DNA of 64,000 bases from contig CAJYPK010000006.1 in the NCBI GenBank assembly GCA_913776615.1, positions 1-64,000 on the forward strand, written 5' to 3'. The notes beneath the pieces were generated by a model, which saw only the letters and a program-made list of their open reading frames with translations, was not told the DNA's origin and ran no database searches. Positions within the stretch are counted from its first letter, which is position 1. Every line of letters begins with the position of its first letter. The position numbers and the translations under genes are program-made. Of the stretch, positions 8,883 to 17,699 are shown piece by piece. Source of the DNA: an uncultured Hymenobacter sp. (GTDB taxonomy: Bacteria > Bacteroidota > Bacteroidia > Cytophagales > Hymenobacteraceae).

Positions 8883-9003
8883 AGAATTAAAAATGAGAAA
8901 TTAAAAATTCAATAGTTGAAGGTCAGTAGGTTGCTCAGTTTTACTTCTTAATTCCTCATTCTAATTTCCCATTTTTAATTTTTAATTTCTCATTTTTAAT
9001 TCT
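8883..9003. repeat. Perfect 27-bp inverted repeat of A/T-rich words
   Basis: Arms 8883-8909 and 8977-9003 are perfect reverse complements built from the words AATTAAAAATGAG, around a 67-nt loop. The right arm overlaps the last codons of the ferredoxin gene (stop at 8996-8998). It sits inside the B12 operon between the ferredoxin and SDR genes and would form a long AU helix in the mRNA. Confidence 0.9.
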
Positions 9004-9307
9004 CAACCTGATACAGTACGGCGTCGGCCAGCAACTCGCCGGCCAGCAGGTGGCTGCGCACCAGCGCCTCGGCCTTATCGGCCGTCAGGCCTTGATACCA
9101 GGTGCCTTCCGGGTGCACGAACACCACCGGGCCGTGCGGGCATTGGTCGGTGCACTGGGTGCGCACGGTGTGCAGGTACGGCTTGGCCCCCGCCGCCCCG
9201 ATGGCGGCCCGCAGCTGGGTGGTAGTGTCCGCCGAGCCTTTTTTCAGGCAGGAGTCGCCGTTGCAGATAAAGGCAATGCGCTGAACGATCGAAAGGTCTT
9301 TCGCCAT
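8996..9307 (-). CDS. Thioredoxin-fold [2Fe-2S] ferredoxin (CbiW-like)
   Basis: 103 aa. Cysteines at 15, 20, 52 and 56 (FICNGDSC and QCTDQC) match the spacing of thioredoxin-like [2Fe-2S] ferredoxins. It is the first gene after the cobalamin riboswitch, and similar small ferredoxins (CbiW) lead B12 operons in Bacillus, which suggests electron supply to a corrin step. The last codons, GAG AAT TAA, fall inside the A/T-rich inverted repeat. Confidence 0.87.
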   Translation of the reverse strand: MAKDLSIVQRIAFICNGDSCLKKGSADTTTQLRAAIGAAGAKPYLHTVRTQCTDQCPHGPVVFVHPEGTWYQGLTADKAEALVRSHLLAGELLADAVLYQVEN

Positions 9308-9435
9308 GAGTAGCCGCTACGTTGCCAGCCGGGAGGCTGGCGCGCTGCCGGGCGAAAACACTGAGCAACCGGCAGTACCGGCGTGGTACTGACCCAGCGA
9401 CCCACGGCTTTTCTCCCGAAAGCAAGGTGGAGGTA

Positions 9436-9606
9436 AAGCTGACTGGCAGGTCTTCTGGCTCGTTCAACACGTGAGGCCTTCCCGTAGCGGGCGCTACAGT
9501 GGCGTATACTCAGGTGCGGGGGCTGAACTTACAGCAGCGGGAACTGCTCCGGATTTCCACCGGATTCCCTTTTAAGCGCTCTCGCGGGCGAAAGCACACC
9601 ACTCAA
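9436..9606 (-). promoter_or_regulatory. Cobalamin riboswitch controlling the B12 operon
   Basis: Read on the minus strand in order: GGGAATCCGGTGGAAATCC (about 9551-9569), GCAGTTCCCGCTGCTG, the B12 box GCCACTGTAG (about 9493-9502), GGGAAGGCCTC and AGCCAGAAGACCTGCC (about 9446-9461). These are the conserved blocks of the cobalamin aptamer in the right order and spacing. Between it and the ferredoxin start lie two hairpins (9373-9391 CAGTACC/GGTACTG, and about 9326-9343) that could be the expression platform. B12 would be expected to repress the downstream genes. Confidence 0.93.
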
Positions 9607-9611
9607 CGGCA

Positions 9612-9619
9612 CAAAGGTA
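9612..9619 (-). promoter_or_regulatory. -7 promoter element TACCTTTG for the B12 operon
   Basis: The minus strand reads TACCTTTG, a perfect match to the Bacteroidota -7 consensus TAnnTTTG. The expected start site near 9605 is just before the riboswitch aptamer. No clear -33 TTTG is seen at the usual spacing. Confidence 0.7.
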
Positions 9620-9760
9620 AGATTGACCCGCCGTTTCCGGCGTGTTCGCCCCGGTAGTACGGGTACCAGCTGACCATCGACCAGCTCCGGCCGCACTCCG
9701 TGGGGTGGGCTTCTCTTCCGAAGCGCGGCCAGTGTGGTACGCTTTCGAGACAAGAAGTGC

Positions 9761-10883
9761 TTACTTAGTTTGCAAGCATCGCTCAATGAATGGAGGCAAG
9801 TCCTTTTTAGTTAGCTTAAATTCTTCTTTTAAAGCCGTGTAGAAGTCTTCATCGGAAGTACCGTACCTAAACAGGCGCTTAAGCTTGGCTAACCCACCAG
9901 CCTTTAAAGCCGCTTCACAAAAAATACCTCCGATAACGTACTGAGGATTTGTTTTCTCGTCTAATAACGTGAAGGTAAGTGGATTGTGTAAATCTATCGC
10001 GTGAGTAGCCAGGTAGGCCCGAACGCGCTGCTTGTGATAAGCCAGGTCGTGTCCAAAGTGCCCACCACGCAGCGCCGAATAGCCCGTTAGGAACAACGGA
10101 TGCGCGCTGGGAAAGTAGGGATTGATGACATGGACTAGCTCGTGTAGGTAGCCTTCATCAAGGCCCCCGGCATACACCAGGTGGTTCACCTGATCATAGA
10201 AGCCACAGACGTTATCGCTGCCCATTCCCACGACATACTCAAACCCTTTCATGCGCTGAACTTCTTCGCAATCCGCTGCTACGTAGTAGGTAACAGGAAA
10301 GGGAGGAATGGCAAAGTCACGAAAGAGCGTTGCGAGAAATACGTTAGCCTGCTGAGCCTTCGCTCGATTCAGGTGACGAGAGGCCGGCAACCGATAGGTT
10401 AGGTAGCCCACCGTATCGGTGTGCCAGCTACGCGTATACCGCGTCAGGTTATTTACTAAAAACCACTGCGCTTGCTGGCGTTGGAAGTACGTGTTGATAA
10501 GGCAAAAAACAGTTAGCTGCTGTACCGTATCAGCCGGATCTCGCCAGTAGAACAGCGTTCGGCACTTATACTGTGCCGAGTCTACCAACTCCAGACTAAG
10601 CACGATTTTTTGAGTAGTATACTGATAGACACTAGGATTAACATAGCCTTCACTCAGTAATAAATCTCCCTTTAGGGTACTTGGCTAACTCAGTTGACGC
10701 CCAAAATTGCGCCTGATTCTTAAAGCCTGAATCTAAATAAGTATCCCATAGAGCCAGTACCGCCTGTTTCTCGGCTGAAGAGGCGTTTACTCCGGCATTT
10801 AAGCTGAAATGATGATACCGTTGCCCAATTCCAGAGAGGGGGATTAGGTATAAAAGAAAGATAATCAAGTAGAAAATCCTCAT
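9761..10883 (-). pseudogene. Frameshifted secreted HExxH (metallopeptidase-like) protein
   Basis: Two ORFs in different frames look like one gene. 10883-10650 (77 aa) gives a signal-like start MRIFYLIIFLLYLIPLSGIG, and 10603-9761 (280 aa from a GTG) gives the body, which contains HELVH in YLHELVHVINPYF, a zinc-peptidase-type motif, plus GGHFGHDLAYHK downstream. Removing one G from the run near 10668 joins them smoothly (about 360 aa), and no ATG starts the second ORF. A true pseudogene, a sequencing error, or programmed shifting are all possible. The peptidase family is not recognised, and activity is unproven. Confidence 0.6.
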
Positions 10884-11101
10884 AAAGTCTCCAGCTAGCG
10901 TTCAAAGACCGCTGGCCGCCTTAGCACGTTGCACAGCGAAAGACCGGTGCTGGCTGGAAAAGATTTGGGTAAAGACCAGCTAATCGGACGGGGACTTTCT
11001 CAGCACCACGTGCCCCTCCTGCTGCCTGCGCCACTCCACCCGCTGGCCCCGTCGCCTGGCCTGCGCACGAGCTAGCCTACTCCGCCCGGGTAAGCGCGCC
11101 C

Positions 11102-11953
11102 CTAGTTGGTCGGCCCCGAATCGGTGCGCGCCTCTACTACACTCTGGACGCTCGTCGGCAGGGCCGACAGCAAATCCAGCCCCGCGGCGGCCTCAATCGC
11201 ATCGACGCTCGTGCGGTAGCTGCCCCAGGCCGAGCTCAGGCCGTTGTCGTTGGGCGTGTTGACGGCAATAATGCGGGTGCTGCTCGTCACGCGGCTCACG
11301 TCGTCGTTGCCCACCGGCAGCACCACCACCACTTTCCAGCAGTGCGCGGGTACCGTGACCTTGCCGCCGGCGATGGTGGTCTGGTAGCCGGCGCTGCCCG
11401 TGCCGCCCCGGCCGTAGGAGCCGCAGATGACGTAGAGCTCGTTGCCGGCCCGCACCAGCGTCCGGCAGTAGTCTTCGAGGTTGCCCCAGGTCTGCTGGTT
11501 GTTGTTCGGGGCCTGGGGCATCATGTTGCTCATCAGGAAGGTGGCCGAGTTGTCGGCTACCGTGGCCGTGCGGTCGGCGCTGGGGCAGTTGTGCCCCCGG
11601 TCGAAACCGGAGCCGACGTAATCGGTGGCCTTCACCTGGTACCACCCGCTGGGCAGGTCGGTATCGGCCCGGAAGTCGTCTTGCCGCGGCGCGCTGCCCA
11701 GGTCGGCCGGGTCCAGGTGCCAGCTCACCCACGTGGGTTTGCCCTGGTCGCGGTGGTAGCCCACGGCGTACTGCGACCTTACCAGTAGGTAGTTGGTGGG
11801 CGAGTTGGGGCTGGCCACGGCCCCGCTCGGGTTGCCCAGCAGCAGGTTGTCGTTGCGGTCGTCACCGGTGGGGGTAACGTCTTTTTTCGAGCAGGCCGCC
11901 GCCAGCAGGACGAGCGCGGCCAGGGCGGCGGGGCGTAGAAGGGAGTAGGGCAT
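11102..11953 (-). CDS. DNA/RNA non-specific endonuclease (NUC1 family), lipoprotein
   Basis: 283 aa. An N-terminal lipoprotein signal ends in LLAAACSKKD (Cys21 lipobox), so the enzyme is probably membrane-anchored outside the cytoplasm. FDRGHNCPSADR at 117-128 holds the DRGH motif with the catalytic His121, and MSNMMPQAPNNNQQTW is the metal-binding Asn region of NUC1 nucleases. A nutritional or defensive extracellular nuclease role is an inference. Flanking DNA on both sides has no recognisable gene for about 200 bp. Confidence 0.92.
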   Translation of the reverse strand: MPYSLLRPAALAALVLLAAACSKKDVTPTGDDRNDNLLLGNPSGAVASPNSPTNYLLVRSQYAVGYHRDQGKPTWVSWHLDPADLGSAPRQDDFRADTDLPSGWYQVKATDYVGSGFDRGHNCPSADRTATVADNSATFLMSNMMPQAPNNNQQTWGNLEDYCRTLVRAGNELYVICGSYGRGGTGSAGYQTTIAGGKVTVPAHCWKVVVVLPVGNDDVSRVTSSTRIIAVNTPNDNGLSSAWGSYRTSVDAIEAAAGLDLLSALPTSVQSVVEARTDSGPTN

Positions 11954-12130
11954 CGGGGAAAATTAGGCTGCAAAAATGGGGATGCTGAGTAAGACAATTT
12001 CATGTTGTCAGCCGCAACCTCCTGCACTGGAAAGGGTAATAGAAATGTTTGTAGAATTATAAGTAAATAGGCTGACTGTCATTTGTCTTGCAGCGTAACC
12101 CAGCTCCTATTTTCATGCCCAATACTTACC

Positions 12131-12415
12131 ATGCCAACAACCAACTCCAATGAGACGAAAGTAATTGGAATGCGTACCACCCGGACGGACGGAAAGAAAG
12201 TCTCGGTTCATTTTAGCGGCTTAGCCTATCACCAAAATGGCGTGACTGCCTTCAACCGATTGGCCGGCCTGGCCTACTACGATACCAGTAAAGCCGCCTT
12301 AAATCAGCACGCAGGTTTAGTCTACTACCACACTGGCCAGGTTGTCTACAGTCATGTGGCCGGACTGGCTTACCATCAGAATGGATGTGTCTTCTACAAT
12401 AGAGCAGCCGGGTAG
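12131..12415 (+). CDS. Small 16-residue-repeat protein
   Basis: 94 aa from the ATG at 12131 (a TTG further upstream is less likely). Residues 29-92 are four consecutive 16-residue repeats of the type AGLAYYxxGxxxxNxx, starting SGLAYHQNG, AGLAYYDTS, AGLVYYHTG and AGLAYHQNG. A fifth repeat begins (AG) and is cut by TAG, after which YYRDNGQ continues in the same frame. No signal peptide is seen. The regular length suggests a beta-solenoid or hairpin stack. Function is unknown. Confidence 0.65.
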   Translation: MPTTNSNETKVIGMRTTRTDGKKVSVHFSGLAYHQNGVTAFNRLAGLAYYDTSKAALNQHAGLVYYHTGQVVYSHVAGLAYHQNGCVFYNRAAG

Positions 12416-13359
12416 TACTACCGCGATAACGGACAAATCAGCCCGCCGGGTGACCTTACCGACAACACTGCCCGCCGAAACGCAGGCGGCCTCTGCTGCG
12501 GCCGGGGCCCGCCAGCCCCGCCGCCTCTGACCTAACGGCTAGCGTGCCCAGGCTTCCCGGCGCGCATGGCTTGGTGCTGAAAATCCTCCAGCACTTTCGC
12601 GCAAGCTCTGGTCGTAGTGATAGAGGAGGCACCTATTCCGCGCTGCAAGTTTGAGTGGCGGGGAGTGCCGAGCATCGGGCATTATAAAGTAGCTAGCAGG
12701 TAGGTATAGTTTTTTATCATTTGGGTATATCAAGGTTATTTGTTAACAAATGAGAAAGTTAGATTACCTTCTTAAAATGCAAATAAATGCCTATTCATCA
12801 AGTATTTGGTTGGTATGGGTGTCAGCCGAGCACTAGAGTAATGCGTTCTGGTTTGCGGTATTTATCCAAAAGGGTATAAATTGTTGAGGATAAACAGCCG
12901 CTTACCGTCGTGCGGGTTTTAAGGTGGGGCTAGTCGTAATATGCAGCCCGAGCCATCCGGTAATGGTCTCAGAGTACCTCCGGGCAACTGTAGTACGTCC
13001 GAGCAGGGCAGACCCAGTGCAGCCGCAAAACAGGAAAATGGCGCGCACCTTTTCAGCGCCCTGTGAGCATCGCCACTCGTAGCTGCTCCAAGTCTGCTGT
13101 CCGCAGATAAAATTTTTCGGGCTTTACCCAGGCCATCAGAGCTGTCTGGGCTTCACCAGTAGCGTGCCGCCACCTGCCGCTGAGTCGCCGACTTTGCGGC
13201 CGTAGGCCACGGTAGCACTCCGCGAAACTCTACCTTGCCGGTTTGGGGGTTGCGGGGCCAACCGTTCTGGGCGTGGGCTGATTTTGAAGGGCCATAGCAG
13301 AACAGGGGGTAAGTTTCTACTAAAATGAGTATTGCTAATTAAATTAGTAAAGCGGGGCG
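12416..13359. other. Stretch of about 940 bp without a supported gene
   Basis: The first 115 bp continue the reading frame of the repeat protein past its TAG. The rest has only short overlapping frames on both strands, local AT-rich patches (12700-12920) and no RNA gene I can recognise. It lies at the edge of an accessory region with phage-like fragments, so eroded mobile DNA is plausible. Confidence 0.6.
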
Positions 13360-13395
13360 CGAAAAACCCCAGCCGGGCGGGGCTGGGGTTTCAGT
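13360..13395 (-). terminator. Intrinsic terminator of the lectin gene
   Basis: AAACCCCAGCC and GGCTGGGGTTT form an 11-bp stem around GGGCG, followed on the minus strand by a short T-run. It lies about 20 bp past the stop of the minus-strand lectin gene. Confidence 0.85.
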
Positions 13396-13413
13396 CAAGA
13401 TGAATAAATTTAG

Positions 13414-13755
13414 TTAAGAGGTAGTTACTTCTACAACTCTTTGCTCAGAAGCTACCCAAGTAACACCAAATCCATAAATCGTTGTGTCAGCCCATGTTAC
13501 CACATTAATATTGAAACTGTTTGTGTCAATATTACTAGCAAATACTTTAATGCGAGAGTTCTTATTATTACCAATGTCAATACCACAGAGTGATACCACT
13601 ACGGTTGGAGTAGTAGAGAATGCAGAGCTAAATGATACTGGGATAACCTGCTCGCGATCAGAGCTACTTCCACCTCCACTTGTCAGAGATGCATTAGCAT
13701 TGTAGTAGTCACTGCCACTTAGTAGAACAGTGTAGGTAATTGGAGTCTGTGACAT
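13414..13755 (-). CDS. H-type lectin domain protein
   Basis: 113 aa, no signal peptide. The segment VIPVSFSSAFSTTPTVVVSL and the ending INVVTWADTTIYGFGVTWVA match the H-type lectin fold found in discoidins, snail agglutinin and some phage or secreted bacterial proteins. The gene is much richer in A/T than its neighbours, which suggests transfer. It has its own terminator. Binding specificity cannot be told from sequence. Confidence 0.75.
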   Translation of the reverse strand: MSQTPITYTVLLSGSDYYNANASLTSGGGSSSDREQVIPVSFSSAFSTTPTVVVSLCGIDIGNNKNSRIKVFASNIDTNSFNINVVTWADTTIYGFGVTWVASEQRVVEVTTS

Positions 13756-13976
13756 AGTAAAAAACTTAATGTTTATGCCTACTCTCGTTGGGTTTTTCGG
13801 CTCTCACCCATCCTTGATTTAGTTTGTATTAAGGATGTGCAAATATCACTGCACTAAAAAAGTTAGAAAAGCGTATAACTACTTTTTCACAATAAAGTAT
13901 TTATACGCTTTTTTAGCACCTGATACGGGCACCACGCCAGTGTAAGCTACCTCCTGCGTTATCGAATCCTTGGGCC

Positions 13977-14393
13977 GTGCGGGTAATCGCCGAGGGCAAC
14001 CCCTTTTATATCACGTTCGACGCGGAAAATATCGCTGCCATTCAACGGCAATACGCCCGCCAGCTGTGTCATACCTCAACCAATGAGGATCACGCTACGG
14101 CCCTGAATGGCAACGTGATAGAAGGAAACTGGATTATCCGTGACCCGGCCCTCGCACTGGGTCTCACCGGCCTACCGGCTGGCACCTGGATGATGTCGAT
14201 GCACGTTCCCGATTCGGATTACTGGCAGAAGGAGATTGTGAGCGGCAATAAGCTGGGATGCAGCATTGAAGGGATTGGTACTACTAAGCAACTAACGCTG
14301 TCGGCCGTGTCGGCACCTACTACTCCCTACCTCTGGCGCACGGCGCTGGAGCTAATGACCCCCGAGCTGCTACCCGTGCCGCCTGCCCGCTAG
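13977..14393 (+). CDS. Phage XkdF-like putative protease fragment
   Basis: 138 aa from a GTG; the frame is open back to 13917 without an ATG, so the 5' end may be lost. EGNWIIRDPA, GTWMMSMHVPDSDYW and VSGNKLGCSIEGI correspond to the XkdF-like phage prohead-protease domain, where xxGSWxxxVHV and GFSIEGF are typical. No other head or tail gene is present, so this is a phage remnant or a domesticated fragment. It runs into the end of the opposing sigma-like gene (4-bp overlap). Confidence 0.6.
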   Translation: MRVIAEGNPFYITFDAENIAAIQRQYARQLCHTSTNEDHATALNGNVIEGNWIIRDPALALGLTGLPAGTWMMSMHVPDSDYWQKEIVSGNKLGCSIEGIGTTKQLTLSAVSAPTTPYLWRTALELMTPELLPVPPAR

Positions 14394-14934
14394 CGGCGTT
14401 GGTTGGTGAATAGGCTATGCTCGGCGTGGCCGCTGGCACCTCCGTTCCAGTGGCTTTGGAATATCTCGCGCAACCGTTCCTTTATCCGCTCCAGCCGCCG
14501 CCATACCCATGTGCGGTCGCGCTTACCAATTAATTCGGCTATTTCCTCGCAAGAGTGCCCATCGACGTGCAGCCGCAAAGTGATGCGGTCGGCGGGCTCA
14601 AAGCGTTGGCAGGCCTCCTGCATTACCTGCTGGGCCAACTCACCTAGGGCATCGGTGGGCGCGGTTGGCACCGGGGCCGGTCATGCTCAAACGGCACGAG
14701 GCGACGCTGGCGGGTTTTTTCCTTGCGGTGTAAGTTCTTAACTGCTGTCCTCAAATAGAACTCGTATTGGTCGCCCTTGAAGCCCCGGCGCTGGATAGCA
14801 TCGTGACAGTTGAGCAGGCTTTGCTGATACAGTTCCATGCCCACCTCTTTGCCGCCGGCTAGCTGGTCGCGGAAACGGTCGGCCGAGGCCATACAATCTA
14901 GCGCCTGCTGCTCCCGAATAGCTACTGAATTCAT
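14390..14934 (-). pseudogene. Sigma-70-like regulator split by a frameshift
   Basis: Two overlapping frames read as one small sigma factor. The upstream part (start ATG 14934, open to 14644) has a region-2-like helix with FYLRTAVKNLHRKEK; the downstream part (14671-14390) has a region-4 helix-turn-helix, ADRITLRLHVDGHSCEEIAEL. One missing base in the GGCCCCGG run near 14678-14686 would fuse them. Sigma region 2 and 4 calls rest on pattern only. Sequencing error and real decay cannot be separated here. Confidence 0.5.
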
Positions 14935-15078
14935 GTAGCCAAATCCCTGCCCGTCCCGGTTGGTTTCGGTGGTATTCGGTTTTTGGTACCTATCAGACTC
15001 CTTTTTAAGACCTATTAAGCGCACCAGCAAAAAAGCCTGGTGCAACTGCTTGAGTTACAACAGGCTTTAGAGACATTG

Positions 15079-15151
15079 AGCCCCCAGTCGGACTCGAACC
15101 AACGACCCTCTGATTACAAGTCAGAAGCTCTACCAACTGAGCTATGGAGGC
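15079..15151 (-). tRNA. tRNA-Thr (anticodon UGU)
   Basis: Cloverleaf on the minus strand: acceptor GCCTCCA pairs with TGGGGGC; D arm TAGCTCAGTTGGTAGAGC; anticodon stem TCTGA/TCAGA with loop CTTGTAA giving UGU; T arm with GGTTCGAGTCC. CCA is not encoded. The phage-like fragments begin just past its 3' end, the classic side for integration, but no duplicated tRNA end is seen nearby. Confidence 0.95.
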
Positions 15152-15207
15152 TTAATCGTGGCACAAAAGTACGACAGGAAAGCGTTCGTGTCAAGCCTGC
15201 CGGCCAT

Positions 15208-15246
15208 AAAAAAACGGCCGTGCGAAGGAGCACGGCCGTTTTTTTA
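15208..15246. terminator. Bidirectional intrinsic terminator
   Basis: ACGGCCGTGC and GCACGGCCGT form a strong stem flanked by seven A and seven T residues, so it works on both strands. It ends the minus-strand DUF349 gene. Confidence 0.93.
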
Positions 15247-15261
15247 TGACGTAAGGGCAAA

Positions 15262-17607
15262 TTAGCTGCGCAGCTGCTTGAGCTGCTTCTTCAGCTTCTC
15301 AATGCGGGTGCGGGCTTCGCTCATGCGGCCCTGGTACTCCTGGCGGAGCTGGTCGGCGTTTTTCGAGCGAGCGAAGAAGTCGAGGTTGGTTTGCAGCGTG
15401 GCCACGTCGTTCTCCAATTCCTGGATCTCGCGGCGCAGGCCCGTCTCCTTCCGCGTAAACGCCTGCTGGGCCTGGGGGCGGGCCTTTAAGCGGGCTATTT
15501 CCAATTGGAAAAGCAGGTCTTCTTTCTCCGCCGGGGTGATGCCCGCCGTCTGGTCGAGGTACTTGCCCATAAGAGTAAGGAACTGCTCCTCGCCGCGGTC
15601 GGAGGTCCCGGCGCCGGGCTGGTCGCCGGTGGCGTCGAGTTGCTGCCACTCAGCGGCAATGGCGCGGAAACCTTCCAGGGTGCCGGGGTTGGCGGGGGAG
15701 AGGGCGGCGACCTGTTGGGCTACGTTATCCAAACGGGTAACCTGCTCGGCGCTGGCGGCCGACTGGCGCTCCTCGCGCTGACGGGTCTCGTGCTTGGGGC
15801 GGTCGAATACGCCGTCGCAGGCGGCGCGGAAGCGCTTCCAGATTTTGTCGGCCTGCTTCTCGGGCACCCGGCCGATGTCTTTCCACTCCTTCTGCACCCG
15901 GATGATGACGGCGCGGGCTTCTTCGAAGTCAGGATTTTGCTGGGCCGCCTCGGCTTGCTCGATGAGGGCGTACTTGGCTTGCAGGTTGGTGTTCTTTTCC
16001 GAGTCGAGGCTCTTGAAGAAATCGTTCTTGCGGTTGAAGAAGGCCTTGTAGGCGTTCCAGTACTGCTTGTTGAGCTGGTCGGCCTGGGCGCGGGGTACCG
16101 GGCCGGTGGCTTCCCACTCCTTCTTGATTTCCTGCAGCTCGTCGGTGCGCGAGCGCCACTCGTTCACGCGCTCGGTGCTGAACTCGGCGAAGGGCAGCAC
16201 GCGGGCCAGCAGGGCCTGCTTCACGGCCAGGTTTTCCTTTTCCTGGGCCGAGCGCACGTCCACAAATTCCTTGCGGCGCAGGTGGATGGCCTCGGAGGCG
16301 GCCAGGAAGCGCTGCCACAGGGGCTCGCGCTGCTCACCGGGTACGGGGCCGATGTGCTTCCAGTCCTCGTGCAGCTTCTTGAGCTCGTCGAGCGCCTTGT
16401 TGATGCCGGGGGCGTCTTTCAGGGCTTCGGCGCGGGCCACGAGGGCTTCCTTGGCTTCCTGGTTGCGACGGCGGTCGAGCTCCTTGAGCTCGTAGAAGCG
16501 GCCCTGGTTGGCGTAGTAGCGGTCGAGCAGGCCGTGGTAGGTGTTCCAGGTTTCTTGGCTGTCGGTCTGGGGCACGGGGCCGGTGGCCTTCCAGTCGGCT
16601 TGCAGCTGCTTGAGCTTCTGCGAGCTGTCCTTGGTTTCGGCGCTGTCCACGAGCTGGCGCAACTGCACGAGTAGCTCCTGCTTGCGGGCCAGGTTCTGGG
16701 TACGGCTCTGGTCCTCGGCCTTGGCGTCGCGGGCGCGGCCCTCGCGAAACTCCTGGAGCGCCTTGTTGAGTTCGGCCTGGCTGGCCGGGGGCTGGAAGCT
16801 GAATTCCTGGGGCGCGTTGGCGTCCTCGGCCAGCTTCTGGCGCGAGGCGGCGCGGGCGCTGGCCACGTTGGCTTCGTACTGGCGGGTGAGCTCGAAAATC
16901 TGCTGGCGGTTGCGGCGGGCGTCGGGCCGGCGCAGCAGGCCGATGAGGTGGGCGGCCTGGCTTTCGAGGTCGAGGGTGGCGAAGTCGGGGGCCGGGGTTT
17001 CGGGCACGTAGTCGTCGGCTTCCTCGCCCGGGGCGGCGTCGGCCTCGTGCTGGTGCGCGAGCTCGGCCTGGTGGGCTTCGGCGGCGCTGTCGGTGGCCGA
17101 GGTGGGCAGTGTGGCTACGCCCTCGGGGGCGTTCTCGAGGGCCTCGGCGTTGGGCAGGGCGTGCACGGGGGCGGCTTCATCGGCGGGAGCCGCCGGGGCC
17201 GGCTCGGCGGTGGGGGCCATGGCCTCGCCGTAGTGGGCCACGGCGCGGGCGGCGGGGGCCGAGAGGTGCTCGGCGGCGACTTCGGCCGGTACGTGTTGGG
17301 CCGACTCGGCCGCGGCGGCGGCTTCGGGCGTGGCGGGGGCCGCCGTCGGGGCGAGGGCTTCGGCCAGGCCGGGCTCGGAGCGGAGCGGGTCGGCTTCGGT
17401 CTGGGTAGCCCCACCGCCGGGGGGCACGGCGGCTTCGGCCGGCGTTTCGCTGAAGGCGGGGGCGGCCGGGGTAGCGGTGGGGGCCGCGGGCGCGGCCTCC
17501 GCCGCGCCCTGCCGGGCCCGGATTTCGGCCAGGCGGGCTTCGAGCACACTCATCCGGTCAGGGGCGGACGTATCGGGGGCGGGGGTGGGGTTTTCTTCGG
17601 GCAGCAT
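15262..17607 (-). CDS. DUF349 repeat protein
   Basis: 781 aa from the ATG at 17607; an ATG 42 bp upstream would add a poorly conserved leader. Residues about 10-230 are an Ala/Pro/Glu-rich low-complexity region. The rest is a long series of DUF349 helical repeats (motifs such as LQADWKATGPVP, WKHIGPVPGEQ and WKDIGRVPEKQ, each followed by a W-x-R-F/Y helix), ending in a coiled coil. Cytoplasmic; the biochemical role of the family is unknown. A TACTTTTG element lies upstream at 17690-17697. Confidence 0.9.
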   Translation of the reverse strand: MLPEENPTPAPDTSAPDRMSVLEARLAEIRARQGAAEAAPAAPTATPAAPAFSETPAEAAVPPGGGATQTEADPLRSEPGLAEALAPTAAPATPEAAAAAESAQHVPAEVAAEHLSAPAARAVAHYGEAMAPTAEPAPAAPADEAAPVHALPNAEALENAPEGVATLPTSATDSAAEAHQAELAHQHEADAAPGEEADDYVPETPAPDFATLDLESQAAHLIGLLRRPDARRNRQQIFELTRQYEANVASARAASRQKLAEDANAPQEFSFQPPASQAELNKALQEFREGRARDAKAEDQSRTQNLARKQELLVQLRQLVDSAETKDSSQKLKQLQADWKATGPVPQTDSQETWNTYHGLLDRYYANQGRFYELKELDRRRNQEAKEALVARAEALKDAPGINKALDELKKLHEDWKHIGPVPGEQREPLWQRFLAASEAIHLRRKEFVDVRSAQEKENLAVKQALLARVLPFAEFSTERVNEWRSRTDELQEIKKEWEATGPVPRAQADQLNKQYWNAYKAFFNRKNDFFKSLDSEKNTNLQAKYALIEQAEAAQQNPDFEEARAVIIRVQKEWKDIGRVPEKQADKIWKRFRAACDGVFDRPKHETRQREERQSAASAEQVTRLDNVAQQVAALSPANPGTLEGFRAIAAEWQQLDATGDQPGAGTSDRGEEQFLTLMGKYLDQTAGITPAEKEDLLFQLEIARLKARPQAQQAFTRKETGLRREIQELENDVATLQTNLDFFARSKNADQLRQEYQGRMSEARTRIEKLKKQLKQLRS

Positions 17608-17689
17608 AAAGCAAAACGAAAAGCCGGCGGTCGGCCGGGGGGCCGGCAATAAAACGGGGTGAGTGAAACGCCGGAACGGAGGTCAGGAA

Positions 17690-17697
17690 CAAAAGTA
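17690..17697 (-). promoter_or_regulatory. -7 element TACTTTTG for the DUF349 gene
   Basis: A perfect TAnnTTTG on the minus strand, 83 bp before the chosen ATG. It almost touches the stop codon of the yqgE-like gene, so the two genes are separate units or only partly coupled. Confidence 0.6.
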
Positions 17698-17699
17698 AC

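Noticed and set aside
9529..9786. 85-codon minus-strand frame
   Set aside because: It lies across the cobalamin riboswitch and its promoter; no protein signal.
13021..13330. Possible transposase remnant on the minus strand
   Set aside because: A short piece (NGWPRNPQTGK) looks protein-like, but no family motif or terminal repeats could be found.
15040..15249. 69-codon plus-strand frame
   Set aside because: It reads the complement of tRNA-Thr and a terminator.
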